A stretch of 12,093 nt of DNA from Burkholderiales bacterium (lineage in GTDB: Bacteria; Pseudomonadota; Gammaproteobacteria; Burkholderiales; SG8-39), in NCBI GenBank assembly GCA_919902965.1, contig CAKKSJ010000020.1:1-12093 (forward strand), given 5' to 3'. Positions 1 to 7,374 of the stretch are shown here, one piece after another (the first letter of the stretch is position 1; every line of letters begins with the position of its first letter). The translations under genes and the position numbers were made by a program. The notes under the pieces are model-generated. The model did not search any database. It was not told the origin of the DNA and worked only from the letters and a program-made list of their open reading frames with translations.

Positions 1-129
1 ATCAACATGTCGCCGCTTGAATTCATGCAGCGGCTCGCAGCCCTCGTGCCCCGCCCGCGCCTGCATCTGATCCGTTTTCATGTGGTGCTGGCGCCGCACG
101 CCAAACTGCGGGCTACGATAGTGCCGATT
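1..129 (+). pseudogene. Relic of a Y2-type (IS91-like) transposase, C-terminal part
   Basis: The frame is open from the first base of the window and reads INMSPLEFMQRLAALVPRP, then RLHLIRFHVVLAPHAKLRA. This matches the conserved tail region of the putative transposases with the Y2_Tnp domain, found in IS91-like elements. In intact relatives the protein continues past the 'LAPNAKLR' motif with a further C-terminal segment that includes a CxxC pair. Here the resemblance stops at about base 129, and the frame then runs on without recognisable sequence to a stop near 271, inside the antisense of the next gene. It is therefore a truncated remnant, with its upstream part outside the window. It lies head-to-tail against the end of the leftward operon. 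It may mark an old rearrangement boundary. I see no inverted repeat or target duplication that would define an element end. Confidence 0.72.
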
Positions 130-154
130 CCCGCGCAGACGCCGCGCGATAGCG

Positions 155-176
155 CGCCATTTGGTGAAAAATGGCG
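155..176. terminator. Hairpin after tctA, possible operon terminator
   Basis: There is a perfect 8-bp inverted repeat, CGCCATTT (155-162) and AAATGGCG (169-176), with a 6-base loop. It lies 17 bases beyond the tctA stop codon, where a terminator of the leftward operon would be expected. The leftward transcript has no uridine run after the stem, so it is not a textbook intrinsic terminator; it may be a weak one or a 3'-end stabiliser. Rightward, the stem is followed by a short TTTAAAT, also unconvincing. Confidence 0.35.
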
Positions 177-192
177 TTTAAATGACTATCCG

Positions 193-1698
193 TCAGACTT
201 CGTCCTCCGTTTCGATCCCTTTCTTGCGCAGGATGATCGTCGGCACGATCAGCGATATCACCGTCAGCACTAGGAAGGTCGCCGAAATCGGCCGCGTGAA
301 GAAAATCGACAGGCTGCCGTCCGACAGAACCAGTGCCTGGCGCAGGCTCGATTCGGCCGGTCCGCCGAGCAGCAGGCCGAGGATCGCCGGCGTTTCGGGA
401 ATCTTCAGTTCGCGCATGCCGTAGCCGATCACGGCGAAGGTGAGCATCGTCCATACGTCGAAGATGTTGTTGCGGTAACCGTAGACGCCGATGACCGAGA
501 GCAACAGGATGACCAGCGGCAAGTAGCCCTTGATGCGGTCCATCAGCATCACGATGAGCGGGATGCAGCCGAGGTTGATCACTACCAGCAGGACGTTGCC
601 GATGTACATGCTGGCCATCAGTCCCCAGACCACGTCGGGTGCATCGCTGAACAGCGTGGGTCCGGGCTTGAGACCGAACATGATCAGCGATGCCAGCAGG
701 ATTGCCGTGGTCGGCGAACTGGGCAGGCCGAGGCTGAGCATCGGCACCATCTGGCCGCCGGTGGCCGCGTTATTGGCGGTTTCCGGCGCGGCGACGCCTT
801 GCAGCGCTCCGTGGCCGAATTTTTCCGGGGTCTTGGAAATGCGCTGTTCGACGCCGTAGGCCAGGAACGACGAAACCGTCGGTCCGGCGCCGGGGAACAG
901 GCCGACGAAGAATCCGATGAACGAACCGCGCAACATCGAGCCGAGCGTTTCGCGGATCTGGGCGAAGGTCGGCAGAACCTTGAAGAAGCCGAGATCGGCC
1001 TTGATGATCTCGTAGTCGCGTTTCTTCTCGAAGCTGCGGATGATTTCGCACAGGCCGAACAGGCCGACGCCGACGGGCAGGAAGTCGATGCCGTCGAGCA
1101 GCCCGGTCATGCCGAAGGTTAGGCGTGGATTGCCGGTCATCACGTCCTGACCGACCAGCGCCAGCAGCAGTCCGAAGATCATCGAGATGAGCGCCCGCAC
1201 CAGCGAAGTGCCGGTAAAGGCGCTGACCAGGCTCAAGGCCATGATCATCAGCGAGAAATACTCGGCCGGGCCGAGCATCAGCGCGAGGTTGGCCAGCGGC
1301 GGGCCGAACAGCATCAGGCCGATGATGCTCAGGGTGCCCCCGACGAAGGAACCGATCGCCGCCAGCCCCAGCGCCAGGCCGGCCTTGCCCTGCTTGGCCA
1401 GCGGATTGCCGTCGAACATGGTGACGACCGACGCCGATTCGCCGGGGATGCGCATCAGCACCGAGGTGATGGTGCCGCCGTACTGGGTGCCGTAGTAGAT
1501 GCCGGCGAGCAGGATCAGCGCGCCCCCCGGGCCGAGCTTGAAGGTTGCGGGCAGCAGGATGGCGGTGGCGCCAGCCGGTCCGATGCCGGGCAGCGCGCCG
1601 ACCAGCGTGCCGGCGACGACGCCGATGACGCATAGCATCAGGTTTTCCGGCGTCAGGGCGACGGCGAACCCGTGGAGCAGCAATTGCAGGGTTTCCAT
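193..1698 (-). CDS. tctA: Tripartite tricarboxylate transporter, large permease subunit TctA
   Basis: This 501-residue protein is the large, many-times membrane-spanning subunit of a TTT-family secondary transporter, which takes up carboxylates from the periplasm by cation symport together with TctB and the binding protein TctC. The length is normal for the family. Signature segments are present: GALPGIGPAGATAILLPATF near residues 34-53, YYGTQYGGTITSVLMRIPGE near 68-87, then LFPGAGPTVSSFLAYGVE and GVAAPETANNAATGGQMVP in the second half. These are the duplicated glycine- and proline-rich loops of TctA. The stretch after the second motif reads LGLPSSPTTAILLASL, slightly different from the usual glycine-rich LGIPGSGTTA form. 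The ATG at 1698 follows the tctB stop by 12 bases, with AGGTAG as a modest, somewhat distant ribosome site, suggesting coupling to tctB. It is the last gene of the operon. Substrate cannot be read from the permease. Confidence 0.95.
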   Translation of the reverse strand: METLQLLLHGFAVALTPENLMLCVIGVVAGTLVGALPGIGPAGATAILLPATFKLGPGGALILLAGIYYGTQYGGTITSVLMRIPGESASVVTMFDGNPLAKQGKAGLALGLAAIGSFVGGTLSIIGLMLFGPPLANLALMLGPAEYFSLMIMALSLVSAFTGTSLVRALISMIFGLLLALVGQDVMTGNPRLTFGMTGLLDGIDFLPVGVGLFGLCEIIRSFEKKRDYEIIKADLGFFKVLPTFAQIRETLGSMLRGSFIGFFVGLFPGAGPTVSSFLAYGVEQRISKTPEKFGHGALQGVAAPETANNAATGGQMVPMLSLGLPSSPTTAILLASLIMFGLKPGPTLFSDAPDVVWGLMASMYIGNVLLVVINLGCIPLIVMLMDRIKGYLPLVILLLSVIGVYGYRNNIFDVWTMLTFAVIGYGMRELKIPETPAILGLLLGGPAESSLRQALVLSDGSLSIFFTRPISATFLVLTVISLIVPTIILRKKGIETEDEV

Positions 1699-1710
1699 GT
1701 GTTCGGCTAC

Positions 1711-2205
1711 CTAGAACCTGATATACGACAGGGATTCAAACACGCCGCCGGGCAGGGCGACGCCGAGCACGACCTGGAACAGAACGAGGGCGACGGCACT
1801 GATAATGAACCCGGCCACGATCGATTTGACCCAGGAATGATGTTCGAGGAAGCGCAACTCCAGAAACGCGCACGCGAATACCGTTACGACCGCGCCGAGC
1901 GTTTCCCAGCAGAGCGCCAGCAGGATGATGATCGACAGGAAAGCGAGCGGGCGCAGCAAGTTCCTGTCGTCGGAAGCCTCGTCGGCCGCCGCCTTCGTTG
2001 CAGATTCGATCCAGTAGAAGACGTTGAGGACGCTGAAGAGGACAGACAATACGACCGGCATGAAGCGTGGGCCGGGGGCGCCTTCCTCGTACATGGGCAT
2101 GTTGCGCGTCGTCCACAACACCGTGGCGATGATGAGCCAGAACACCAGCCCACCGACCAGCTGTTTCGTCGGAATGCGATGGCCAAAACACGTCAAACCG
2201 TTCAT
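1711..2205 (-). CDS. tctB: Tripartite tricarboxylate transporter, small membrane subunit TctB
   Basis: This 164-residue membrane protein has about four hydrophobic spans, at roughly residues 15-30, 45-65, 85-110 and 125-150, as expected for the poorly conserved small subunit TctB. The first loop contains EEGAPGPRFMPVVL, the counterpart of the family's typical G-P-x-F-x-P motif after the first helix. Its place between tctC and tctA fits the standard tctC-tctB-tctA order. The ATG at 2205 is preceded by AAGGGAAAG, a reasonable Shine-Dalgarno sequence. The 90-base gap before it contains a strong hairpin, described separately, which could lower expression of the membrane subunits relative to the binding protein. 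The family assignment rests on size, membrane pattern and neighbours more than on residue conservation. Confidence 0.87.
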   Translation of the reverse strand: MNGLTCFGHRIPTKQLVGGLVFWLIIATVLWTTRNMPMYEEGAPGPRFMPVVLSVLFSVLNVFYWIESATKAAADEASDDRNLLRPLAFLSIIILLALCWETLGAVVTVFACAFLELRFLEHHSWVKSIVAGFIISAVALVLFQVVLGVALPGGVFESLSYIRF

Positions 2206-2253
2206 TTCTTTCCCTTGTGTACTTTTTTCGTGTCTACGCCACAGGCACGGCAG

Positions 2254-2283
2254 TTCCGCTCCCGCGAGGAGGCGGGAGCGGAA
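2254..2283 (-). repeat. Perfect 12-bp hairpin between tctC and tctB
   Basis: TTCCGCTCCCGC (2254-2265) and GCGGGAGCGGAA (2272-2283) are exact inverted copies around a 6-base loop. The stem starts 12 bases after the tctC stop codon. No uridine run follows in the leftward transcript, so it resembles an mRNA-stabilising or attenuating stem-loop rather than a full terminator. In an operon that needs far more binding protein than membrane subunit, protection of the tctC 3' end or partial read-through are the natural roles. That role is inference; the stem itself is plain in the sequence. Confidence 0.75.
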
Positions 2284-2295
2284 TGCGTCACAATG

Positions 2296-3273
2296 TTACT
2301 TGCTGCGTTCCGCCTTGAGCTGATCGAGGATCTGCTTGACGTTCTTATAGTCCTGCCGGATGAGCGCGTCGAATTCATCCGGGCCTTTCAGAGCGATCGT
2401 GTAGTCCGCCTTGGCGAATCTGTCCTTGACCGAATCCGAATTCAGCGCGGCGGCGAACGCTTGCGCCAGCTTTTCCTTGACCTCCTTGGGCAGACCCTTG
2501 GGGGCGACGATGCCGCGCCAGACGCCGTAAGCGATGTCCCATCCCTTTTCCTTGAAGGTCGGCAGATCGGGGAAACGCGGGTCGCGATCCTTGGACATCA
2601 CGGCCAGCGGGCGCAGCTTGCCCAGGTTCACCATGTTGACCGCTTCGCCCCACGCGCCGAGCAGCGTTTTTGCGTGTCCGCCGGCGACCATCGGCACGGC
2701 TTCCGAGCCGCCCTTGGTGTGGATGTACTTGAACTTGGCACCTGAGACGTTCTCGAGCAGGATCGAAGCGATGTGATGCGCGGTGGAGTGTCCCGATGTG
2801 GCCGCCGACAAAGGTTCCTTCTTGGCCTGCGCGATCAGTTCCTCGATGCTCTTGATAGGTTCGCTGGCGGGAACGAACATCACGTCGGGATCGTAGTTGT
2901 AACGCGCCAGACCTTCGAACGAATCGACGGTGTAGTCGACGCTCTTGGTGATGGTGTTGGTAACCAGCGAGGAACTGCCCGCGAGCAGCGTGTATCCGTC
3001 CGGCTTGGAACGCGCGACGAATCCTTGTCCTTCGGTGGCGCCGCCGCCGGCCTTGTTGACGACCATGATTTTCTGGCCGAGCGATTTTTCGGCTTCTTCG
3101 CTGATGATGCGGATCGTGACATCGACTGCGCCGCCGGCGTTGAAGGGAACAATGATGGTAATGGGTTTGTTCGGGAACTTCTGCTGCGCTCCTGCAGGTG
3201 CGGCGAAAAACGCCGCGCAGCAGGCGGTTGCCAGGATTGAACCGAGCACGGAACGGATCGGGGTAGTGAACAT
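2296..3273 (-). CDS. tctC: Bug/TctC-family periplasmic substrate-binding protein
   Basis: This 325-residue protein is the periplasmic receptor that captures the carboxylate substrate for the TctAB permease. The ATG at 3273 is chosen because it follows a good AAAGGAGA ribosome site and opens a signal peptide: basic MFTTPIRS, a hydrophobic stretch, and a likely signal peptidase I site after AGA at residue 29. The mature part begins QQKFPNKPITIIVPFNAGG, the standard Bug start in which the P-F-x-x-G-G loop helps form the ligand pocket. It continues with KPDGYTLL near 95-105. Length and layout are typical. The frame extends 52 codons upstream of this ATG, but that part has no conserved content and would hide the signal peptide. 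A sigma-54-like promoter lies about 80 bases upstream. Bug proteins bind diverse carboxylates, so the ligand stays unknown; neighbouring genes suggest an amino- or hydroxy-dicarboxylate or a sulfonate analogue. Confidence 0.94.
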   Translation of the reverse strand: MFTTPIRSVLGSILATACCAAFFAAPAGAQQKFPNKPITIIVPFNAGGAVDVTIRIISEEAEKSLGQKIMVVNKAGGGATEGQGFVARSKPDGYTLLAGSSSLVTNTITKSVDYTVDSFEGLARYNYDPDVMFVPASEPIKSIEELIAQAKKEPLSAATSGHSTAHHIASILLENVSGAKFKYIHTKGGSEAVPMVAGGHAKTLLGAWGEAVNMVNLGKLRPLAVMSKDRDPRFPDLPTFKEKGWDIAYGVWRGIVAPKGLPKEVKEKLAQAFAAALNSDSVKDRFAKADYTIALKGPDEFDALIRQDYKNVKQILDQLKAERSK

Positions 3274-3362
3274 GTTGTCTCCTTTCGGTTGCAAATCAAG
3301 AAAAAAGGGATACGGGAAACGGCGTCTGGAATACCTATGCAAACCCTTCGTGCTGCCTGATA

Positions 3363-3378
3363 CGCAAATTGCTTGCCA
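3363..3378 (-). promoter_or_regulatory. Sigma-54-like -24/-12 promoter before tctC
   Basis: On the minus strand the gap between the Ldh gene and tctC contains TGGCAAGCAATTTGCG. It has the invariant GG and GC dinucleotides separated by exactly 10 bases and matches the RpoN consensus TGGCACG-N4-TTGCW except for A in place of C and a final G. It points toward tctC, with an expected start near 3352 and a leader of about 80 bases. It would let the transporter genes be driven separately from the enzymes, given a sigma-54 activator encoded elsewhere. None is present in the window. Confidence 0.45.
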
Positions 3379-3429
3379 CAAAATCCATCCGGCCCAGTTC
3401 ATCCGGCATGTTGCTGCGTTTGCTCCCAC

Positions 3430-4491
3430 CTATTCCGTCGTCATGGGGAAGGCGACTCCATGCCGTTCCCCGAACTGCCGCGCTTCCTCGACGACGGCCG
3501 CGGGCAGCGGAATGCCCTGTTCGCGCCGCGCCGCCTCGGTGAAATGTTCCTTGTAGCCGGGGTAGATCACCTCCTTGATCCCCTTGACCGGCTTGAGGGC
3601 GCGCACGCGGGCCAGTTCCTCGTCCATGCGCGCCTTGAATTCGGCCGCGGGCAGGAACGAATCCACTTTCAGCACGAGCATGAAATTGCCGTTGCCGGAT
3701 TCCCGCTCCTGGTTGGTCAGCACGCTGAGCACGCGGCCGCCGAATTCGGCGCCGGTGAGCACACCGGCCAGGATGTCGAGTAGCAGCGTGACCGCTGAGC
3801 CCTTCATGCCGCCGAACGGCAGCATGACGCCATCGAGCGCCGCCAGCGGATCGGTGGTCGGATTGCCGTCCCGGTCCACCGCCCAGCCGGCCGGCAGTGG
3901 CACGCCCCGTTGCAGTGCCTGGCGCACCTTCTTGCGCGAGCCCTCGGTCGTCGCCATGTCGATGACGAACGGCGGTGCGTTCAGCGTGGGCACCGCTACC
4001 GACAGCGGGTTGGTGCCGAGGAGCTGCTCCAGCGCGCCGAACGGCGCGGCGGCCGCGGCGGCGTTGGAGGTGACGATGCCGATGCAGTCCTTGGGCAGGG
4101 CCAGCGTCGAATAACAGCTGGCGGCGCCGAAGTGGTTGCTGCGGCGGATCGCCGCGGCGCCGACGCCGAGCGTGCCGGCTGCTTCGACGGCCAGTTGCAT
4201 GGCGCGGTACGCGGCGATCTGGCCGAGGCCGTTGTCGGCGTCGACGAGGACCGTCCACGGCATCGGCCGCTCGATGCGCAGATCAGGCCGCGCCTTGATC
4301 CGCCCCTGCTCCAGGCACTCGACGTAGCCCGCCAGGCACGGCAGACCGTGCGTGTCGAAGCCGCGCAGATGGGCGAACACCAGGCAGCCGGCGACGATGC
4401 CGGCGTCCTCGGCCGGCACGTCCAGCCGTTTGAGCACGCTGGCGATGAACGTGCGCAGTTGGTCTGGTCTGAGCGTGGTTTCAGTTGTCAT
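3430..4491 (-). CDS. Ldh-2 family NAD(P)-dependent 2-hydroxyacid dehydrogenase (malate/lactate/sulfolactate type)
   Basis: This 353-residue cytoplasmic oxidoreductase belongs to the malate/L-lactate dehydrogenase family that is unrelated to the classical Rossmann enzymes. Relatives include ureidoglycolate dehydrogenase AllD and (R)-sulfolactate dehydrogenase ComC. They interconvert a 2-hydroxy acid and a 2-oxo acid using NAD(P). Seen here are RGFDTHGLP (His48), RRSNHFGAA (His120), the nucleotide-site segment LLGTNPLSVAVPT (about 158-170), and VIDMATTEGSRKK. Length is typical. The arginine usually found four residues after the first histidine, which pairs with the substrate carboxylate in archaeal members, is Cys52 here. 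This may mean a different substrate or simply a subfamily trait. The ATG at 4491 has GAGGA upstream and lies 18 bases after the dehydratase gene. In context it probably oxidises or reduces a hydroxy/oxo-acid pair shared with the aminotransferase and the UxaA-type enzyme. The exact substrate is not determined. Confidence 0.9.
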   Translation of the reverse strand: MTTETTLRPDQLRTFIASVLKRLDVPAEDAGIVAGCLVFAHLRGFDTHGLPCLAGYVECLEQGRIKARPDLRIERPMPWTVLVDADNGLGQIAAYRAMQLAVEAAGTLGVGAAAIRRSNHFGAASCYSTLALPKDCIGIVTSNAAAAAAPFGALEQLLGTNPLSVAVPTLNAPPFVIDMATTEGSRKKVRQALQRGVPLPAGWAVDRDGNPTTDPLAALDGVMLPFGGMKGSAVTLLLDILAGVLTGAEFGGRVLSVLTNQERESGNGNFMLVLKVDSFLPAAEFKARMDEELARVRALKPVKGIKEVIYPGYKEHFTEAARREQGIPLPAAVVEEARQFGERHGVAFPMTTE

Positions 4492-4509
4492 CGGGAGTCC
4501 TCACGCTGC

Positions 4510-5670
4510 CTAGATCACCGGCCCCGTGACATAAATGTCCATGGCCTGGGTATAACCGGACACCTCGGCCTTGGTCTCTTCGCCGGAGGCGGTTTCCAGC
4601 ACTTTTTCATAGAGACGCTGACCGGCATGGGTGAGCGACTCGTCGCCATCCATCACGCCATGGACGGAGAGGTCGATATGGTCGTTCATGCGTTTCCAGG
4701 CCACCTCATTGCCGGTTATCTTGATCACCGGAACGAAAGGGAAGCCCTGCGGCGCGCCACGCCCGGTAGTGAAGACAATCACATTCGCGCCAGCGGCGGC
4801 CATGCCGGTGAGCAGCTCGGGCTCCCGGCCGGGCGAATCCATGACCACCAGACCCTTTTCCTTCGGTTGCTCGCCGTATTCATAGACGGCCTGGACGATG
4901 GCCCTGCCGGCCTTGGCAATGGCGCCCAGCGATTTCTCCTCGATGGTGGTCAGTCCGCCCTTGATGTTGCCGGGCGTCGGCTGTCCGCCACGCATATCGA
5001 CCCCGGTCGCTTTGACGCGTTTCTCCATGCGGTCCACCAGGTGCAACATCTGCTCGCCGACGGCCTGATTTTTGCACTGCTTCGCCAGCAAATGCTCGGC
5101 CCCAATGAATTCCGTCACTTCGCCAAGAATGGCCGTGCCGCCTTCCTTGACCAACTGTTCCACGGTTACGCCCAGCGCCGGATTGGACGACAGGCCGCTG
5201 GTAGTGTCCGAACTGCCGCATTTGAGCCCCAGAATCAGGTCGCTGGACGGACATTCCACGCGTTTGATCCGAGAGGCTTCAACGGCCATTTGCTGGGCGA
5301 TCAGCACGCCCCGGGCGGTGGTCTTGGCGCCGCCGCCTTCCTCCTGGATGCCGATGACCTGCACCGGCTTGCCGGTGGCGGCAATGGCCCTGGCCACTTC
5401 GTCGACGTTGGTGCCTTCGCAACCCAGGCTGACCAGCACGACCGCGGCCAGATTCGGATTGCTGCCCAAGCCGATCAGCGCTTGGGTGACGCGCGCAAGA
5501 TCGGGCGGCGTCTGGCAGCACCCCTGTTGATGGCTGAAGGACACCGCTCCTTTGACCTGGGCTGCGATGGCGCGCGCCACCTCATTGGAGCACACGACCG
5601 TTGACAGGATGCCAACATAGTTGCGTGTTCCCACGCGGCCATCCGCTCTGCGATAACCCATGAATTTCAT
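4510..5670 (-). CDS. UxaA-family dehydratase / sulfo-lyase large subunit (altronate dehydratase- or SuyB-like)
   Basis: This 386-residue protein matches the catalytic C-terminal part of the altronate/galactarate dehydratase family, whose members eliminate water from sugar acids. Related SuyB, with SuyA, removes sulfite from sulfolactate. It opens with GYRRADGRVGTRNYVGIL, the family's signature. It carries cysteines suited to an iron site: Cys27, Cys51-Cys52 (HQQGCC), Cys84 (LGCE) and Cys151 (LKCGSSDTTSGLSSNP). Further landmarks are GAEHLLAK near 190 and GNIKGGLTTIEEKSLG near 234-249. The N-terminal SAF domain that forms the first part of fused UxaA proteins is missing and is encoded by the gene just upstream, so this is the split two-subunit form also seen in SuyAB. 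The ATG at 5670 is chosen for its GAGAGGAAG ribosome site and the conserved start; a longer upstream frame has no family resemblance. Substrate choice between a hydroxy acid and a sulfolactate-type compound is open. Confidence 0.88.
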   Translation of the reverse strand: MKFMGYRRADGRVGTRNYVGILSTVVCSNEVARAIAAQVKGAVSFSHQQGCCQTPPDLARVTQALIGLGSNPNLAAVVLVSLGCEGTNVDEVARAIAATGKPVQVIGIQEEGGGAKTTARGVLIAQQMAVEASRIKRVECPSSDLILGLKCGSSDTTSGLSSNPALGVTVEQLVKEGGTAILGEVTEFIGAEHLLAKQCKNQAVGEQMLHLVDRMEKRVKATGVDMRGGQPTPGNIKGGLTTIEEKSLGAIAKAGRAIVQAVYEYGEQPKEKGLVVMDSPGREPELLTGMAAAGANVIVFTTGRGAPQGFPFVPVIKITGNEVAWKRMNDHIDLSVHGVMDGDESLTHAGQRLYEKVLETASGEETKAEVSGYTQAMDIYVTGPVI

Positions 5671-5702
5671 TGTGCTTCCTCTCTTGGTTTCGTTGCGGCG
5701 AA

Positions 5703-5993
5703 TTACGCCAGGTCGCCGCGCCCGCGCGTGCTTTCCACATTCTGGACATGAACATGCTCGCCGAGCTGGATTTCCCGGGTGGCACGGCCGATCACCGTCC
5801 CATATTTCAGGATCTCTTCGCCGCAATGGATCGGCCGCAGGGCCAGTTTGTGCCCCAGGGGGATGTCCTGATGCACGGTGACGGTCATGTTTTCCTCATC
5901 GATTCCGACGGTGGCCGCTTCGCCGGACGCGATGTCGCGGATGGCGGTCGCCACGTTGTCTTCCTTCTTGATTGCCAGTGCGTGTCTGCGCAT
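5703..5993 (-). CDS. SAF-domain small subunit of UxaA-type dehydratase / sulfo-lyase
   Basis: This 96-residue protein corresponds to the N-terminal SAF domain of altronate dehydratase and to the separate small subunit SuyA of sulfolactate sulfo-lyase. It includes NVATAIRDIASGEAA near residues 13-27 and the characteristic DIPLGHKLALRPIHCGEEI followed by KYGTVIGRATREIQLGEHV, the family's 'iPlGHKiAl' and 'YG..IG.a...I..G..VH' pattern. It should pair with the large subunit encoded 32 bases downstream. Two ATG starts are possible. The one at 5993 has GAGG five bases upstream and gives MRRHALAIKKEDN. The one at 6014, one base after the preceding stop, would add MTRSEAS and has no clear ribosome site, so 5993 is preferred. 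The small subunit is assumed non-catalytic, contributing to the active site or to stability; that is inferred from the fused relatives. Confidence 0.85.
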   Translation of the reverse strand: MRRHALAIKKEDNVATAIRDIASGEAATVGIDEENMTVTVHQDIPLGHKLALRPIHCGEEILKYGTVIGRATREIQLGEHVHVQNVESTRGRGDLA

Positions 5994-6015
5994 TGATGCC
6001 TCGCTTCGTGTCATG

Positions 6016-7365
6016 TTACGTGTCGATGAAACCACGGAGTCCTTCGGCCCAGGTCAGCACGCTGCTGGCCTCGGGCAGCGCGGATACGGCAGCGATGACG
6101 TTTTCGGCGCCTTCTCTGCCCCACGCGGATGCCGCGAGGCGGACGCACTTTTCGCGTTTCTCGGCGGCCGTCATCGGCCGCTCGGGATCTCCCTTGCGCA
6201 CCTCGGCTTGCGCCGAGAGCGATTCCCCGTTCGCCAGGCGCACCGTGATGCGCGCCGGGCGCTGGCTGGGAACGTGTCCCAGTGTGTCGTCGGCGATCAG
6301 CGCGATGCGTCCGAGCAAGCGGCGGACGTCTTGGTCGGCCAGCGTTTCCGGCGCGAACTCCTCGAGTTCGACGCGCCCCCGGTACAGCGCGACGGCGACG
6401 CAGTAGGGGATCGAGAACTTGGCCTGCGCTCCGGTCAGCGGGTTGGTTTCGCCAGCCACCTGCAGCAAGACCGGGTGGGCGCGCACCTCGATCGTCTCGA
6501 TGTCGCCGGCAGCGACCTTGCCCGATAGCTGCAACGCCGCCTCGATCGGAGTCATCGTGTGACCGCACGCCGGGTAGGCCTTGAAGGTCGTTTCCGGCGT
6601 CAGCCATTGTTCGCCTAGGCCGGCGATACACTGGCCGAAATCGACCTCCGTGGGCACGGTGGCGGCAAAAAATCCCTGTTTTCCCTCGAAGATCGTCTTC
6701 GGGCCTTCGATGCCGCGTTGCGCGAGCAGGGCGGCGAGCAGTCCGGAATGAGCCGCCTTGGCCGGGTGCAGGTTCTTGGCCAGCGGCGCGTCGGGCAGCA
6801 CTTCCCAGAGGCCGGCGGCCTGCGTGCCGGCAAGGCCGAAGGCGTCGGCGGTCTGTTCGACCGTGAGACCGAGGATGCGCGCTGTGGCCGCAGCCGCGCC
6901 GAAGGCGCCAACGGTTCCGGTGGTGTGCCAGATCTTGTAATGCGCCGGGTTGATTGCCGCCGCGAGGCGCAGGGAGAGCTCGTAGCCGGCGACGATGCCG
7001 GTGAGCAGTTCCGTGCCCGATGCGCCGGCATGACAGGCGGCCGAGACCGCGGCGCTGACGACCGGCGCGCCGGGATGGTAGAGGCCGGCGCGGTAGCTGT
7101 CGTCGAACTCGAGGGCGTGCGCGGCGCTGGCGTTGATCAGGGCGGCCGAGAGCGGATCGGCGGGCTGCAGGTCGCCGACCCGCACGGCGCCGCCGGCGGC
7201 CGGCGCCAAGTCCAGCAGCGCCTGCGTCAGCGGCGAGCCGTACCCGGCCGCGGCGTTGGCGAACCAGTCGGCGAACAGCTCGAGCGCGACACCGCGCACG
7301 CCGCCAGGCAGGTCGCGCCAGGCGAGGCGGCTGGTGAATCGCGCGTATTGCCTGGCCAGGGGCAT
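6016..7365 (-). CDS. MmgE/PrpD-family protein (2-methylcitrate dehydratase / iminodisuccinate epimerase fold)
   Basis: This 449-residue cytoplasmic enzyme is of the MmgE/PrpD family, which includes 2-methylcitrate dehydratase, cis-aconitate decarboxylase and iminodisuccinate epimerase. Family marks are HALEFDDSYRAGLYHPGAPV near residues 83-102, KIWHTTGTVGAFGAAAATAR, then KNLHPAKAAHSGLLAALLAQ and EGKQGFF in the middle, and FKAYPACGHTMTPIEAAL in the C-terminal domain. Length is typical. The prp cluster partners methylcitrate synthase and methylisocitrate lyase are absent, which argues against propionate metabolism. The start at 7365 is well placed: AGGAAG, overlapping the stop of the lyase gene 9 bases away, serves as ribosome site, so the two are probably translated together. 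An overlapping longer frame exists on the same strand but shows arginine/alanine-rich shadow composition. Pairing with a fumarase-superfamily lyase makes an epimerase or isomerase that prepares that lyase's substrate the best guess, but it is not proven. Confidence 0.9.
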   Translation of the reverse strand: MPLARQYARFTSRLAWRDLPGGVRGVALELFADWFANAAAGYGSPLTQALLDLAPAAGGAVRVGDLQPADPLSAALINASAAHALEFDDSYRAGLYHPGAPVVSAAVSAACHAGASGTELLTGIVAGYELSLRLAAAINPAHYKIWHTTGTVGAFGAAAATARILGLTVEQTADAFGLAGTQAAGLWEVLPDAPLAKNLHPAKAAHSGLLAALLAQRGIEGPKTIFEGKQGFFAATVPTEVDFGQCIAGLGEQWLTPETTFKAYPACGHTMTPIEAALQLSGKVAAGDIETIEVRAHPVLLQVAGETNPLTGAQAKFSIPYCVAVALYRGRVELEEFAPETLADQDVRRLLGRIALIADDTLGHVPSQRPARITVRLANGESLSAQAEVRKGDPERPMTAAEKREKCVRLAASAWGREGAENVIAAVSALPEASSVLTWAEGLRGFIDT

Positions 7366-7374
7366 CGTCGCTTC

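Noticed and set aside
3335..3409. Possible 24-codon leader peptide on the minus strand (begins MPDELGRMDFV) before tctC
   Set aside because: No good ribosome site, no recognised homology, and it overlaps the sigma-54-like promoter. Too short to support as a gene.
3910..5604. Long rightward open frame of 564 codons, and similar long ones at 6718-8763, 8471-9970 and 1672-2745
   Set aside because: They are antisense to well-supported genes, have composition rich in Arg, Gly, Ala, His and Asp typical of shadow frames in GC-rich DNA, and show no recognisable domain.
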